Positions 43,569 to 53,039 of a stretch of 64,000 nt of DNA are shown here, piece after piece. This DNA is from Vogesella margarita. GTDB taxonomy: Bacteria > Pseudomonadota > Gammaproteobacteria > Burkholderiales > Chromobacteriaceae. A model generated the notes under the pieces. It saw only the letters and a program-made list of their open reading frames with translations, was not told the DNA's origin and searched no databases. Location of the stretch: the NCBI RefSeq assembly GCF_028548475.1, contig NZ_JAQQLE010000002.1, positions 372,001 through 436,000 of the forward strand, read 5' to 3'. Position 1 is the first letter of the stretch. Each line of letters starts with the position of its first letter. Position numbers and translations under genes: made by a program.

Positions 43569-43940
43569 CACCAGTCCCCAGACCAGCAGCAGGTTGACGA
43601 GGCCCAGCAGCTGCGCAGCGCTGCCCATGTCCTTGGCGCGCTTGGCCAGCGGGTGGCGTTCCAGCGAGGTGTGGTCCACCGCCGCCTCGATCGCGGAATT
43701 GAACAGCTCGATGATCAGCGTGGCGATGGAGCTGGCCACCAGCAACGCTCGCGCCAGCGGGGAGGCGTTGACCACGAACAGCGCCAGCGGTATCAGCAGC
43801 AGCGCCAGCAGCGACAGCTGGCGGAAGGCGTCCTCGTGGCGGTAGGCGGCGCGCAGGCCGTCCAGCGAGTAGCCGAAGGCGTTCAGCAGGCGGCGTACGC
43901 CGGTTTTGCCCTTGAACGGGCTTTCTTGATGCGGTGTCAT
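43557..43940 (-). CDS. dgkA: Diacylglycerol kinase, prokaryotic
   Basis: A 127-residue inner-membrane enzyme with three helices. SPFKGKTGVRRLLNAFGYSLDGLRAAYRHEDAFRQ and VASSIATLIIELFNSAIEAAVDHTS contain the conserved Glu/Asn/Asp residues of DgkA. It phosphorylates diacylglycerol left over from membrane-derived oligosaccharide or LPS modification. Its ATG overlaps the apbE stop (ATGA), so it ends the gshA-gshB-apbE-dgkA run. Confidence 0.94.
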   Translation of the reverse strand: MTPHQESPFKGKTGVRRLLNAFGYSLDGLRAAYRHEDAFRQLSLLALLLIPLALFVVNASPLARALLVASSIATLIIELFNSAIEAAVDHTSLERHPLAKRAKDMGSAAQLLGLVNLLLVWGLVLFG

Positions 43941-45004
43941 CCGTTTCCTGTTTCGGTAATGCTGTCCGGCGCCACGCGCCAGTTCAGCCGTGCGGCCAGC
44001 GCGGGGTTCAGCCACGCGCGGCCCTGTCCATCGATCAGCAGCCAGCCGGCCACGCCCAGCGCGCGCGCATGGCGTGCGGCCAACCCTGGCCCATCCAGAT
44101 ACAGCGGTTTGCTGGCGACATCGGAACGCAGTCCGGCGTCGCTTGCCGGCGCGATCAGCACCGTCGCCGACTGCAACTTGCAGTCGCTGTTGCCGTCGCG
44201 CGGGTCGATCAGATGGCAATGGCGGCGACCGTCGCGCAGCACGTAGCGCTGGTAGTCGCCGGAGGTGCCGATCGCCTCGCCGTCGTGCAGCGGCAGCGTC
44301 GCCATCGCCTCGTTGCGGCGCGGGTGGCGGATGCCGACCTGCCACGGTGTGCCGTCAGCTTTCTGCCCCAGCGCGATGATATTGCCGCCAATATTAAGCA
44401 AGGCTGAACGGATGCCGGCGGCCTGCAATTGCCGGCGCGCGCGATCCAGCGCCCAGCCCTTGGCCATGCCGCCGACGTCGACCTGCACCGTGGTCTTGGC
44501 GCTGCGCACCTCGCCGTCGGCGCTGATGTTGAGGTCGCGCAGCCGCGGCCGGCTCGCCACCAGCGCCTGCAGCGCCGCCATGTCGACGGCCGTACTGACC
44601 GGCGTGTCCTGGTGGAAACCCCACAGCGCCACCAGCCGGCCGATGGCCGGCGAGAACAGTCCGTCGCTGCGCGCCTCCAGCGCCTGGCCGCTGCGCAGCA
44701 GTGCCAGCAGCTCCGGCGACGGCCGGTACGGCTGGCCGGCGGCGAGGGCGCGGTTCAGGCGGCCGGCGTCGCTGTCCGGCTGCCACGGGTGCAGCAGCCG
44801 GTGCAGGCGGTCCAGCTCGGCCAGCACTGCCGCGGCGGCCTGTTGCGCCTGCTGCGGCGTGGCGGCGTTGAGCTTCAGTTCGACGCGGGTGCCGAACACG
44901 TAGCTTTCCTGCTGCCACGGCGGCGGCGCTTCGCTGCAGGCGGTGAGGCCGGATGCGACAAGGGCGGCCAGTGCCGCCCTTGTGCCGCGAAAGGTTGGCC
45001 GCAT
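43937..45004 (-). CDS. apbE: FAD:protein FMN transferase (ApbE)
   Basis: A 355-residue lipoprotein; the signal peptide ends in the lipobox LTACSE. GTRVELKLN, GMAKGWALDRA and LIDPRDG with the following SATV are the ApbE motifs for FAD and Mg binding. It attaches FMN to threonines of Na+-NQR and Rnf subunits in the periplasm. The start codon sits inside an exact dispersed element (44991-45003), so the protein begins MRPTF. It overlaps gshB by one base and dgkA by four. A second variant element is at 44075. Confidence 0.9.
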   Translation of the reverse strand: MRPTFRGTRAALAALVASGLTACSEAPPPWQQESYVFGTRVELKLNAATPQQAQQAAAAVLAELDRLHRLLHPWQPDSDAGRLNRALAAGQPYRPSPELLALLRSGQALEARSDGLFSPAIGRLVALWGFHQDTPVSTAVDMAALQALVASRPRLRDLNISADGEVRSAKTTVQVDVGGMAKGWALDRARRQLQAAGIRSALLNIGGNIIALGQKADGTPWQVGIRHPRRNEAMATLPLHDGEAIGTSGDYQRYVLRDGRRHCHLIDPRDGNSDCKLQSATVLIAPASDAGLRSDVASKPLYLDGPGLAARHARALGVAGWLLIDGQGRAWLNPALAARLNWRVAPDSITETGNG

Positions 45005-45957
45005 CAGCGCCGTTCCGTCACCGCGCGCTCCAGCGCATCGATGAACAGGCCGGCGACGTCGATGTCGCTGTGGTTCATGATTTCACGGAAACATGTCGGG
45101 CTGGTGACGTTGACCTCGGTCAGGTAGTTGCCGATCACGTCCAGCCCGGCCAGCAGGATGCCGCGCCGTTTCAGTTCCGGCGCCAGACCCTCGGCGATCT
45201 CGCGGTCGCGCGCGCTCAGCGGCCGCACTTCGCCACGGCCGCCGGCGGCAAGGTTGCCGCGGTTGTCGCCGCCCTGCGGGATGCGCGCCAGGCAGTAGTC
45301 GACCGGCACGCCGTCGATCACCAGGATGCGCTTGTCGCCGTCACGGATTTCCGGGATGTAGCGCTGCGCCATGATGGTGCGCTTGCCCTGCTCGGACAGG
45401 GTTTCGATGATCACGTTCAGGTTCGGGTCGTCCGGCCGCGCGCGGAAGATGCTGCTGCCACCCATGCCGTCCAGCGGCTTGAGAATGGCGTCCTGGTGCT
45501 GGCGCACGAAGGCCAGGATACGCGACGGCTGCGAGGTGACCAGCGTCGGCGCGGTGAAGTCGGCGAAGTTGAGGATGGCCAGCTTCTCGTTGAAGTCGCG
45601 CAGCGCCTGGCCCTTGTTGAACACGCGTGCGCCCTCGGCCTCGGCCAGCGTCAGCAGCTGGGTGGCGTACAGGTATTCGAGGTCGAACGGCGGGTCCTTG
45701 CGCATCACCACCGCGCTGAACGCGTTCAGCGGCAGGCGCTGGCCGTCGCTGGCACGGAACCAGTCCTTGCCGTCCTTGCCGGTGAGGCTGACGCTGACGA
45801 CGTCGGCCTGGATGCGGCCGCCCTCGACGGCGATGTCGCGCGCCTCGCAGAAGTAGATCGCGTGCTGGCGTGCCGCCGCCGCTTCCATCATCGCGAAGGT
45901 GCTGTCCTTCTTGATCTTGAAGCCGGCCAGCGGGTCGGCAATGAACAGGATTTTCAT
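45004..45957 (-). CDS. gshB: Glutathione synthetase
   Basis: A 317-residue ATP-grasp ligase that adds glycine to gamma-glutamylcysteine. [27 protein letters not shown] is the GshB N-terminus; [13 protein letters not shown] is the ATP-grasp glycine-rich loop, and [25 protein letters not shown] the metal and substrate site near the C-terminus. It starts eight bases after gshA stops, so both steps of glutathione synthesis are in one operon. Confidence 0.97.
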   Translation of the reverse strand: MKILFIADPLAGFKIKKDSTFAMMEAAAARQHAIYFCEARDIAVEGGRIQADVVSVSLTGKDGKDWFRASDGQRLPLNAFSAVVMRKDPPFDLEYLYATQLLTLAEAEGARVFNKGQALRDFNEKLAILNFADFTAPTLVTSQPSRILAFVRQHQDAILKPLDGMGGSSIFRARPDDPNLNVIIETLSEQGKRTIMAQRYIPEIRDGDKRILVIDGVPVDYCLARIPQGGDNRGNLAAGGRGEVRPLSARDREIAEGLAPELKRRGILLAGLDVIGNYLTEVNVTSPTCFREIMNHSDIDVAGLFIDALERAVTERR

Positions 45958-45964
45958 ACGGGCC

Positions 45965-47248
45965 TCACTCGGCGTCGGGGTCGGTGTCTTCCAGCTCCAG
46001 CGCGGCGGCCAGCATCGCCAGTCGCGCGATCACGCCGTAGGCGTAGAAGCGGTTGGGGGCGTCGTTCGGCGCCGCCTTGTGGTCGGGCAGGCAGTGCTCT
46101 TCGAACGACAGCGGCACGAACTGCATGCCCGGGGCGTTGAGGTTCTCGTCGACGCCGCGCCCGGTGTGCACGCGGTAGAAGCCGCCGATCACGTAGCGGT
46201 CCATCATGTATACCACCGGCTCGGCGACGCCGTCGTTGACGCATTCGAAGGTGTACACGCCTTCCTGTACGATGACCTCGGACACTTCCAGGCCTTCCTT
46301 CACCACCGCCATCTTGTTGCGTGCCTTGCGGTTGAGGCCGCGCACCTCGTCGCCGCTCTTCACGCTCATGATGCCCATGCCGTAGGTGCCGGCGTCGGCC
46401 TTCACGATCACGTAGGGCTCGTGGCTGATGCCGTACTCGCGGTACTTGACGCGGATCTTGTCCAGCATCTGGTCCACCAGCTCGGCAAGCGTGTCCTCGC
46501 CCTGGCGCGACTGGAAGTCGAGGCCCTTGGCGGCGAAGAAGTAGGGGTTGATCAGCCACGGGTCGATCGACAGCATCTGCGCGAAGTCGGCGACCACCTT
46601 GTCGTAGGCGGCAAAGTGGTTGGTCTTGCGTCGCACCGCCCAGCCGGCGTGCAGCGGCGGCAGCAGGTTCTGTTCGATGCCCTTGAGCAGGTCGGGCAGG
46701 CCGGCGGACAGGTCGTTGTTGAGCAGCACGATGCAGGGGCTGAAGCCGTCGGCCAGCACCACGCGGTTGCCGCGCCGCTCCAGCGGCTCGACGGTGATGA
46801 TCTCGCCATTGGCGGCAGTCAGCTGCGTCGGTTCGGTGATTTCCGGGTTCAGCGAGCCCAGGCGCACCGTCAGTCCGGCCTGCCGGAAGATGTGCACCAG
46901 CGCGGCCACGTTCTGCAGGTAGTAGGTGTTGCGGGTGTGGTTTTCCGGGATCAGCAGGATGCTTTTGGCTTCCGGGCAGGCTCGCTCCACCGCGCTTTGC
47001 GCCGCCTGGACCGCCAGCGGCAGGAAGTCCGGGTTCAGGTTGTTGAAGCCGCCGGGAAAGAGGTTCATGTCCACCGGCGCCAGCTTGAAGCCGCTGTTGC
47101 GCAGGTCCACCGAGCCGTAGAACGGGGCGGCGTGGTTGTTCCACTGCTTGCGGAACCAGTGCTCGATGTGCGGCTGTGCCGCCAGGATGCGGCTCTCCAG
47201 TTCCAGCAGTGGTCCGGTGAGTGCCGTGGTCAGGTGCGGTACAGTCAT
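45965..47248 (-). CDS. gshA: Glutamate-cysteine ligase, ATP-grasp type
   Basis: A 427-residue enzyme making gamma-glutamylcysteine. It belongs to the proteobacterial GshA group that is unrelated in sequence to E. coli Gsh[30 protein letters not shown] is highly conserved in that group, as are [12 protein letters not shown] and [19 protein letters not shown]. It leads the gshA-gshB-apbE-dgkA run. A strong hairpin upstream separates it from the pfkB kinase gene. The start at [10 protein letters not shown] is preferred over an alternative in another frame. Confidence 0.94.
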   Translation of the reverse strand: MTVPHLTTALTGPLLELESRILAAQPHIEHWFRKQWNNHAAPFYGSVDLRNSGFKLAPVDMNLFPGGFNNLNPDFLPLAVQAAQSAVERACPEAKSILLIPENHTRNTYYLQNVAALVHIFRQAGLTVRLGSLNPEITEPTQLTAANGEIITVEPLERRGNRVVLADGFSPCIVLLNNDLSAGLPDLLKGIEQNLLPPLHAGWAVRRKTNHFAAYDKVVADFAQMLSIDPWLINPYFFAAKGLDFQSRQGEDTLAELVDQMLDKIRVKYREYGISHEPYVIVKADAGTYGMGIMSVKSGDEVRGLNRKARNKMAVVKEGLEVSEVIVQEGVYTFECVNDGVAEPVVYMMDRYVIGGFYRVHTGRGVDENLNAPGMQFVPLSFEEHCLPDHKAAPNDAPNRFYAYGVIARLAMLAAALELEDTDPDAE

Positions 47249-47339
47249 GAATCCCTCTCTTGCCCGTCAATCGATGAGTGTCAGTTTAACTGCAGGATGG
47301 TGGGGTCGAAACCGGGCTTATTCAAGTCGGAATGCAAAC

Positions 47340-47380
47340 AGGCCGGCAAGCGCCGTCGTCTGCGGTGCTTGCCGGCCTGC
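47340..47380 (-). terminator. Hairpin between the pfkB-type kinase gene and gshA
   Basis: A 13-bp stem CAGGCCGGCAAGC / GCTTGCCGGCCTG with a 15-base loop lies after the leftward kinase gene. On the minus strand it is followed by TTTGCATTCC, a moderate T-run. Confidence 0.75.
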
Positions 47381-47415
47381 CATCGCGCCGCTGGATCGAG
47401 CTCAGCGCGGGCGGC

Positions 47416-48360
47416 TTACAGCGGCCACGGTTCGTTATAGGCCTGCTCGTACAGCGCGCGCAGTTTTTCCCAGTCGAAGAAGTGGTTCTGCGGGCCGTGG
47501 CTGGTGACCTTGATCGCGCCGATGACGTTGGCGAGGCGGCCGGTGGTTTTCCAGTCCAGCCCCTGGCGGATGCCGTACAGCAGGCCGGCGCGGAAGGCGT
47601 CGCCGCAGCCCATCGGATCGATGGGCTTGATCGGCATCTGCACCCGTGGAATCAGGTGGATGGTGTCGTCGGCGTAGATCTCGGCACCCTTGGAGCCGCG
47701 GGTCACGATCAGCGCCTCGACCTTGCCGGCCAGCACTTCCACCGGCAGGCCGGCGCGCTCGCGCATCAGCTCGCTCTCGTAGTCGTTGATGGCGACGTAG
47801 GTCGCCAGCTCCACGATCTCGTTCAGCTCCGCGCGCGACAACAGCGGCAGCTCCTGGCCGGGGTCGAAGATGAACGGGATACCGGCCGCGTGCAGCTCGC
47901 GGGTGTGTTGCAGGAAGGCGGCGTGGCCGCCGGGCGAGACAATCGCCACCTCGACGCGCTCGGGCACGTCGGCGATGTGGTTGACGGTGGCGTGGTCCAT
48001 CGCGCCGGGGTGGAAGGCCATCAGCTGGTTGCCGTCCTTGTCTGCGATGCCGAAGCACTGCGAGGTGTACTGGCCGCGGATGGTGCGGATGAAGCGGTCG
48101 TCGACGCCGGCACGCTTCAGGTGCTGGCGGTAGGGCTCGAAGTCCTCGCCCACCGCGCCCATCACCAGCGGCGTCTCGCCGAGCAGGCACAGGCTGTAGG
48201 CGATGTTGCCGGCCGGGCCGCCGAACTCGCGGCGCATGGTCGGCACCTTGAAGGTGGTCGAGATCTTGTGCAGCTGATCGGGCAGAATATGGTTGTCGAA
48301 GCGGTCTTCGAAGTGGAACAGCGTGTCGTAGGCAAGCGCCCCGCAGACGAGAATGGACAT
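47416..48360 (-). CDS. PfkB family carbohydrate/adenosine kinase
   Basis: A 314-residue kinase. SILVCGALAYDTLFHFEDRFDNHI starts the domain; REFGGPAGNIAYSLCLLG is PfkB signature 1 and DPMGCGDAFRAGLLYGI, with the catalytic aspartate, signature 2. The sequence around the first motif resembles adenosine-kinase-like proteins, but sugar kinase cannot be excluded. ATG at 48360 is preferred over one 57 bases upstream. It is divergent from the TlpA-like gene across 124 bases. Confidence 0.88.
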   Translation of the reverse strand: MSILVCGALAYDTLFHFEDRFDNHILPDQLHKISTTFKVPTMRREFGGPAGNIAYSLCLLGETPLVMGAVGEDFEPYRQHLKRAGVDDRFIRTIRGQYTSQCFGIADKDGNQLMAFHPGAMDHATVNHIADVPERVEVAIVSPGGHAAFLQHTRELHAAGIPFIFDPGQELPLLSRAELNEIVELATYVAINDYESELMRERAGLPVEVLAGKVEALIVTRGSKGAEIYADDTIHLIPRVQMPIKPIDPMGCGDAFRAGLLYGIRQGLDWKTTGRLANVIGAIKVTSHGPQNHFFDWEKLRALYEQAYNEPWPL

Positions 48361-48484
48361 GGCTCGCGCGTCAACTGGTGAGGAATCGACCATTCTATCA
48401 CGAAGCCGCTGCCGCACCGCGCTGAACTGTGGCGTACTGGCGGTGATCTAACGCTATCTGGCGCATTACTACGGAATAAACAGA

Positions 48485-48973
48485 ATGTCTGTAACTCGCA
48501 TGATTTCGCGCCGCCTGCTGCTGGGCGGCCTGTTGCTGGCGCCGCTGGGCGCGGTGGCCGGCGGCCTGCTGGACAGCGCGGTGCTGACCGGGCTGAACGG
48601 CCAGCCGGCCAGCTTTACCCGCTACCAGGGCAAGACCACGGTGGTGAACTTCTGGGCTACCTGGTGCGCGCCGTGCCGCAAGGAGATGCCGCTGTTGTCG
48701 GCGCTGGCGCCAAGGTTGGCCGCACGGCAGGTGCGCTTCGTCGGCATCGCGCTGGACCAGCCGGGCGAGGTGGCGGCCTACCTGAAGCAGCTGCCGGTCA
48801 GCTATCCGGTGCTGATGAGCGACGGCGAGGGCATCGCGCTGATGCGCGCGCTGGGCAACCGCAGCGGCGGGCTGCCGTTTACCGTGGTGCTGGATGAGCA
48901 GGGCCGGCCGCTGGCGCGCATCGCCGGCCTGGTGAGCGAGGCGGAACTGATGAAGGCGCTGCCGCTGCGCTGA
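48485..48973 (+). CDS. TlpA/ResA-like thioredoxin, exported
   Basis: A 162-residue thioredoxin-fold protein. A signal segment with paired arginines (MISRRLLLGGLLLAPLGAVAGG) suggests Tat or lipoprotein-independent export. The redox motif is WCAPC near residue 60 in NFWATWCAPCRKEMPLL, followed by RFVGIALDQPGEVAAYLK and GLPFTVVLDEQG with the cis-proline. It likely reduces disulfides in the periplasm, as in cytochrome c maturation. An exact dispersed element (48712) encodes RLAAR with the codons AGG and TTG. Confidence 0.9.
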   Translation: MSVTRMISRRLLLGGLLLAPLGAVAGGLLDSAVLTGLNGQPASFTRYQGKTTVVNFWATWCAPCRKEMPLLSALAPRLAARQVRFVGIALDQPGEVAAYLKQLPVSYPVLMSDGEGIALMRALGNRSGGLPFTVVLDEQGRPLARIAGLVSEAELMKALPLR

Positions 48974-48979
48974 CGGCGT

Positions 48980-48992
48980 TGCGGCCAACCTT
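48980..48992 (-). repeat. Dispersed element copy after the thioredoxin gene
   Basis: An exact TGCGGCCAACCTT seven bases past the TlpA-like stop, in the 95-base gap before the convergent GGDEF-EAL gene. Confidence 0.95.
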
Positions 48993-49068
48993 GGGGCGGG
49001 AGACAGGGATGGCGCCGATGCGGCGGGGGCGCTGGGCCGGATCATCGCTCGTTCAGATCATCGCTTGC

Positions 49069-52000
49069 TTAGATCATCACTTCGGCGGCGCTCTTCGCCG
49101 CCGCCGCCGCGGTAGCCGGCGCATCCAGCAGCAGGCGCACCTGCTGCTGCAATTCGTCGCGCAGCTGCTGCAGCTGGCTCACGGTGTGCTCGTCGGCGTC
49201 CTGCAGCTCGAACTGGCGCCAGGTCAGCACCCGCTCGTTGAGGGTGTACAGCTGCTGGTGCAGCTGGCCGATGCGGCGGTACAGCGGGTGCTGGCCGAAG
49301 TAGGCGCTGCCGGCACCGTGATACCAGTTGTCGAAGTCGCGGTAGCTGTTGCCGTGCTCCTGCGGCGGCAGCTCGCGCGCGCCTTGCTGCAGGCAGTCGA
49401 TCAGGCGGTTGCTGGCCTGGCGGTGCGCCAGCTCCAGGTTGAACAGCCGGGTGTCGTCGCCGGTCCAGCGCCGCTTGCTGGCCAGCTGCCACGCGGCAGC
49501 GCCCTGCCATTGCTGCGCCCAGCCCGGCAGCGCGTCCGCCGGCATCGGCCGCGCGATGCCGAAACCCTGCGCGTGGTCGCAGCCGATGTGCAGCAGCAGG
49601 CTGCCGTGCTCGATGCTCTCCACGCCCTCGGCCACCACCGAGCGGTTGAACGCCTCCGACAGCCCGATGATGCCCTGCACGATGGCGAGGTCGTCGCCGT
49701 CCTCGTGCATGTCGCGGATGAAGGACTGGTCGATCTTCAGCTTGCCGGCCGGCAGGCGTTTCAGGTATAGCAGCGAGGAGTAGCCGGTGCCGAAGTCGTC
49801 GAGCGAGAATTCCACCCCCAGCGCACGGCAGGTGGCCATCAGCGCGCCGACGCGGGTGATGTCCTGCAGCGCGGTGCTTTCCAGCACCTCGATCTCCAGC
49901 ATCCCGGCCGGCAGTGCCGGGTATTCCGCCAGCAGCGTTGCCAGCCGTTCGGCGAAGTTGTCCTGCTGCAGGTGGTGGGCGGAGATGTTGACGCTGACCG
50001 GCAGCGTCATGCCCTGCGCCTGCCAGGCCTGCATCTGCGCCAGCGCGCTGCGGATCACCCATTCGCCGAGCGCGATATCCAGCGCGCTGCCTTCGGCGTC
50101 GGCCAGGAAGTGGGCCGGGGTCAGCAGGCCCTGTTCCGGGTGCTGCCAGCGCATCAGCGCCTCGGCGCCGACCACGCTGCCGTCGCGCATATTGACCTTG
50201 GGCTGGTAGAACAGGCACAGCTCGCCCTGCTGCAGCGCCTGCGCCAGCCGCCCCAGCCCTTCCTGGCGGAAACGGCTCTGGCGGTCGTGCTCGGCGTCGA
50301 AGATCTGGTAGCCGTTGCGGCCTTTTTCCTTGGCCTGGTACATCGCCTGGTCGGCGTGGCGCAGCAGGGTGTCCGGGTCCTGCTCGTCCTGCGGGTACAG
50401 CGTGACGCCGATGCTGGCCGAGATCTCGATGCGGATGTCGCCCAGCTGCACCGGCTGGGCAACGGTGTCCAGCACCCGCTGCAGGCTGTGGCGGCAGGTC
50501 TGCAGGTCGGGCAGGCCGGACAGCAGCAGCACGAACTCGTCGCCGCCGAGGCGCGCCAGGGTGTCGCTGCCCTGCAGCGTGTGCTGCAGCCGCTCGGCGA
50601 CCTGTACCAGCAGGCGGTCGCCGACCTCGTGGCCGTGGCGGTCGTTGACCGCCTTGAAGCCGTCCAGATCCATGAAGCAGATCGCCAGCCAGTGGCCGCT
50701 GCGCTGCGCCTGGGCGATGGCCTCCCGCATGCGCTCGGCCAGCAGCACGCGGTTGGGCAGGTGGGTGAGCGGGTCGTGGTGCGCCATCTGCGCCAGGCGG
50801 CTTTCCTGCGCCTTCATCACCGTGATGTCGGCGAATACCGCGATGTAGTGGCGCACATTGCCGGACTGGTCGTGGATAACCGACACCGACAGCAGCAGCG
50901 GCGCCACCTCGCCATTCTTGCGCCGGTTCCAGATCTCGCCCTGCCAGTGGCCGCTGCTTTGCAGCTTGTCGCGCATCGCGAGGTAGAACGCCGGATCGTG
51001 GCGTGTCGACTGCAGCCTGCGCGGGGTATGGCCGATCAGCTCGTCGCGCTCGTAGCCGGTGATGCTGCAGCAGGCGCGGTTGACGTCCAGCAGCCGGCCG
51101 CGGGCATCGGCAATGATGATGCCGTCGAGGGAGTGCTTGAACACGCCGGCCAGCAGCCGCAGCCGTTCTTCGGCACGGCTCTGCTCGGTGATGTCGTTCC
51201 AGGCGCCGATGATGCCGGCGATGTCGCCGTGGTCGTCGTAGAACACGTCCTTGGACAGGATCACCTCGCGCCGCTGCTGGTGCCGGCTGACGATGCTGGC
51301 CTGGTAGTCGAGGTGCGGCTGGCCGGCCAGCAGCGCGCTGTCGTGCAGGCAGTGCACGGTGGCGATGTCGGCCGGCCACAGCTCGGCCGGGGTCTTGCCG
51401 AGGATGTCGCCCTGAGCGTAGCCGGTGGCGCGGGTGAAGGCGGGATTGCAGCCAAGGAAACGCCCCTGCGCGTCCTTGTAGAACATCGGGATCGGGATCG
51501 CCATCAGCAGCATGTCGGCAAAGCGCTGGCTCTTCGCCCAGTGCTCGTCGGCGGACTGCACCGCCGCCGCCATGCGGTTGAAGGCGGCGCCGAGGCGGCC
51601 GATCTCGTCGTGGCGGCTTTCCGGCGCCCGTGTCAGCAGATGGCCTTGCCCCAGCGCCTCGGCGGCCTGCGCCAGGTATTGCAGGCGCCGGCTCAGCCAC
51701 AGCGTGACCCAGATCATCCAGCCGGTGGCGAGGATGATGCCGGCGACGATCAGCGGTCCGGTGCGCTGCGCGAGGCCAGCCAGCAGGCGGCCGGTTTCGC
51801 TCTGGTGCAGGCCGGCCTGGATCTGGCCCTGGCTGATGTTGAAGCGCAGGTCGAGTATGTCGTCGGCGCTGTCCTGCAGCGAACGGTCCGCCTGCGGCTG
51901 CACGCCGTCGGCGAGGCCGGCGCGCGCCAGCTCCTTGCCGCTGGAGTCGCGGATGATCAGGTAGGCGATGTCGCCGCCGTGGGTCAGCTCGCCGGCGATC

Positions 52001-52221
52001 TCTTGCAGGGTGATGAAATCGCGCTCCAGCAGCGGCGCGATCAGTGCCGCTTGCAGCTCGCTGTGCAGGCTGCGGCTGCGCAGCTCTGCCTGCTCCTGCG
52101 CCATGTCCTGCAGCACGCGCGCGCTTTGCCAGGCGATGCCGGCAAAGACCAGCAGCTGGATCAGCAGCAGCACCGGGATGATGGCCCATTTCAGCGAACG
52201 GGGACGCAGCGGCAGGCGCAT
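49069..52221 (-). CDS. HAMP-PAS-PAS-GGDEF-EAL protein with a C-terminal CZB-like domain
   Basis: A 1050-residue inner-membrane c-di-GMP protein. Two membrane helices (about 13-33 and 155-176) enclose a periplasmic region; HAMP follows, then two PAS domains (about 232-348 and 355-470). The GGDEF domain (480-640) has an intact GGDEF at 559-563; the EAL domain (655-895) has EALMRW at 687 and DDFGTGYSS at 808, so both activities may be present. Residues about 925-1000 (DFDNWYHG, HPLYRRIGQLHQQLY) resemble the chemoreceptor zinc-binding domain. The start overlaps the stop of the PhnD-like gene (TAATG), so the two are coupled. Confidence 0.93.
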   Translation of the reverse strand: MRLPLRPRSLKWAIIPVLLLIQLLVFAGIAWQSARVLQDMAQEQAELRSRSLHSELQAALIAPLLERDFITLQEIAGELTHGGDIAYLIIRDSSGKELARAGLADGVQPQADRSLQDSADDILDLRFNISQGQIQAGLHQSETGRLLAGLAQRTGPLIVAGIILATGWMIWVTLWLSRRLQYLAQAAEALGQGHLLTRAPESRHDEIGRLGAAFNRMAAAVQSADEHWAKSQRFADMLLMAIPIPMFYKDAQGRFLGCNPAFTRATGYAQGDILGKTPAELWPADIATVHCLHDSALLAGQPHLDYQASIVSRHQQRREVILSKDVFYDDHGDIAGIIGAWNDITEQSRAEERLRLLAGVFKHSLDGIIIADARGRLLDVNRACCSITGYERDELIGHTPRRLQSTRHDPAFYLAMRDKLQSSGHWQGEIWNRRKNGEVAPLLLSVSVIHDQSGNVRHYIAVFADITVMKAQESRLAQMAHHDPLTHLPNRVLLAERMREAIAQAQRSGHWLAICFMDLDGFKAVNDRHGHEVGDRLLVQVAERLQHTLQGSDTLARLGGDEFVLLLSGLPDLQTCRHSLQRVLDTVAQPVQLGDIRIEISASIGVTLYPQDEQDPDTLLRHADQAMYQAKEKGRNGYQIFDAEHDRQSRFRQEGLGRLAQALQQGELCLFYQPKVNMRDGSVVGAEALMRWQHPEQGLLTPAHFLADAEGSALDIALGEWVIRSALAQMQAWQAQGMTLPVSVNISAHHLQQDNFAERLATLLAEYPALPAGMLEIEVLESTALQDITRVGALMATCRALGVEFSLDDFGTGYSSLLYLKRLPAGKLKIDQSFIRDMHEDGDDLAIVQGIIGLSEAFNRSVVAEGVESIEHGSLLLHIGCDHAQGFGIARPMPADALPGWAQQWQGAAAWQLASKRRWTGDDTRLFNLELAHRQASNRLIDCLQQGARELPPQEHGNSYRDFDNWYHGAGSAYFGQHPLYRRIGQLHQQLYTLNERVLTWRQFELQDADEHTVSQLQQLRDELQQQVRLLLDAPATAAAAAKSAAEVMI

Positions 52222-53039
52222 TATCGCAGCAGCCCTTTCAGGTCGCGGACGTAAGGATCCAGCGCGCGCATGTCCTGCGCACTGACCGGTCGCAGGCCGC
52301 CGTGGTTGAGGTCGCGGCTGAAGGCGCGACCCTGCAGCGTGTCATTGGCAAAGGTCTGCAGCTGTTGCTGCAAGCGCGCCAGTTGCACGCTGCCGAGGCG
52401 CTGGTGGCCGAGGTAGAGCTGCGGCGTGGTGTGCGGCAGCCGGGCCAGGATGCGGATCTTGCCGTCGATGTCGCCGCCGAACTGGTGCAGTGCTGTGACC
52501 GAAACGATGGCGGCGGCCGACTCGCCGCCCAGCAGTGCGGCCAGCGAATTGGCGTGGCTGCCGGTCGGGTGGATGGTGATGTCGCGGCCGGGGCGAAAAC
52601 CAGCCTGCTGCAGGTAGCGCTGTGCCGCCAGGGTCAGGTTGGCGAGGCGGTCGCTGGTCGATACCGTCTGGCCGCGCAGCTGCGCCAGCTCGCGGATGCC
52701 GTCAAGGCGGGTGACCAGCAGCGGCTCCAGATCGGTCAACGGTCGCGCCAGCGGCCGGTAGCCCTGTTCCAGCTGGGCCAGGCGGCCGAAATAGGGCGAG
52801 GTGGCGATGATGTCGTAGCGTCCCTGGCGCGTGCGCTCCAGGAAAGACTGGTAGTCGGCGGCGCTTTCCAGCGTCACCGCTTGTTGCAGGCTGCGTTCCA
52901 GCTCGGCACGCAGCGGTTCGTACAGCGTGGCCAGCTTGCGGGCCGACATATAGGGCACCACGCCCAGCACCAGCGCGGCGTGGGCGCTGGTCAGCAGGCA
53001 CAGCCACAGCAGGGCGGTGGTCAGCAGGTTCTTGGCCAT
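52221..53039 (-). CDS. PhnD-like periplasmic binding protein
   Basis: A 272-residue exported protein of the phosphate/phosphonate-binding PhnD fold. The signal peptide is NLLTTALLWLCLLTSAHA. ALVLGVVPYMSARKLATLYEPLRAELERSLQQAVTLESAADYQSFLERTRQGRYDIIATSPYFGRLA is the N-terminal lobe. No ABC permease is adjacent. Its stop overlaps the start of the GGDEF-EAL protein, so it most likely senses a ligand and signals to that protein's periplasmic loop. ATG at 53039 is taken; a longer frame reaches 53168. Confidence 0.88.
   Translation of the reverse strand: MAKNLLTTALLWLCLLTSAHAALVLGVVPYMSARKLATLYEPLRAELERSLQQAVTLESAADYQSFLERTRQGRYDIIATSPYFGRLAQLEQGYRPLARPLTDLEPLLVTRLDGIRELAQLRGQTVSTSDRLANLTLAAQRYLQQAGFRPGRDITIHPTGSHANSLAALLGGESAAAIVSVTALHQFGGDIDGKIRILARLPHTTPQLYLGHQRLGSVQLARLQQQLQTFANDTLQGRAFSRDLNHGGLRPVSAQDMRALDPYVRDLKGLLR

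Noticed and set aside
45246..45262. GGCAAGGTTGCCGCGG in gshB as a further copy of the repeat
   Set aside because: It lacks the GGCC core of the word and encodes conserved GshB residues, so it is probably coincidental.
49058..52189. A 1043-codon open frame overlapping the GGDEF-EAL gene on the same strand in another frame
   Set aside because: Its predicted product is Arg/Ala/Gly/Pro-rich without family motifs; the other frame encodes clear HAMP, PAS, GGDEF and EAL domains. Long alternative frames are expected at this GC content.
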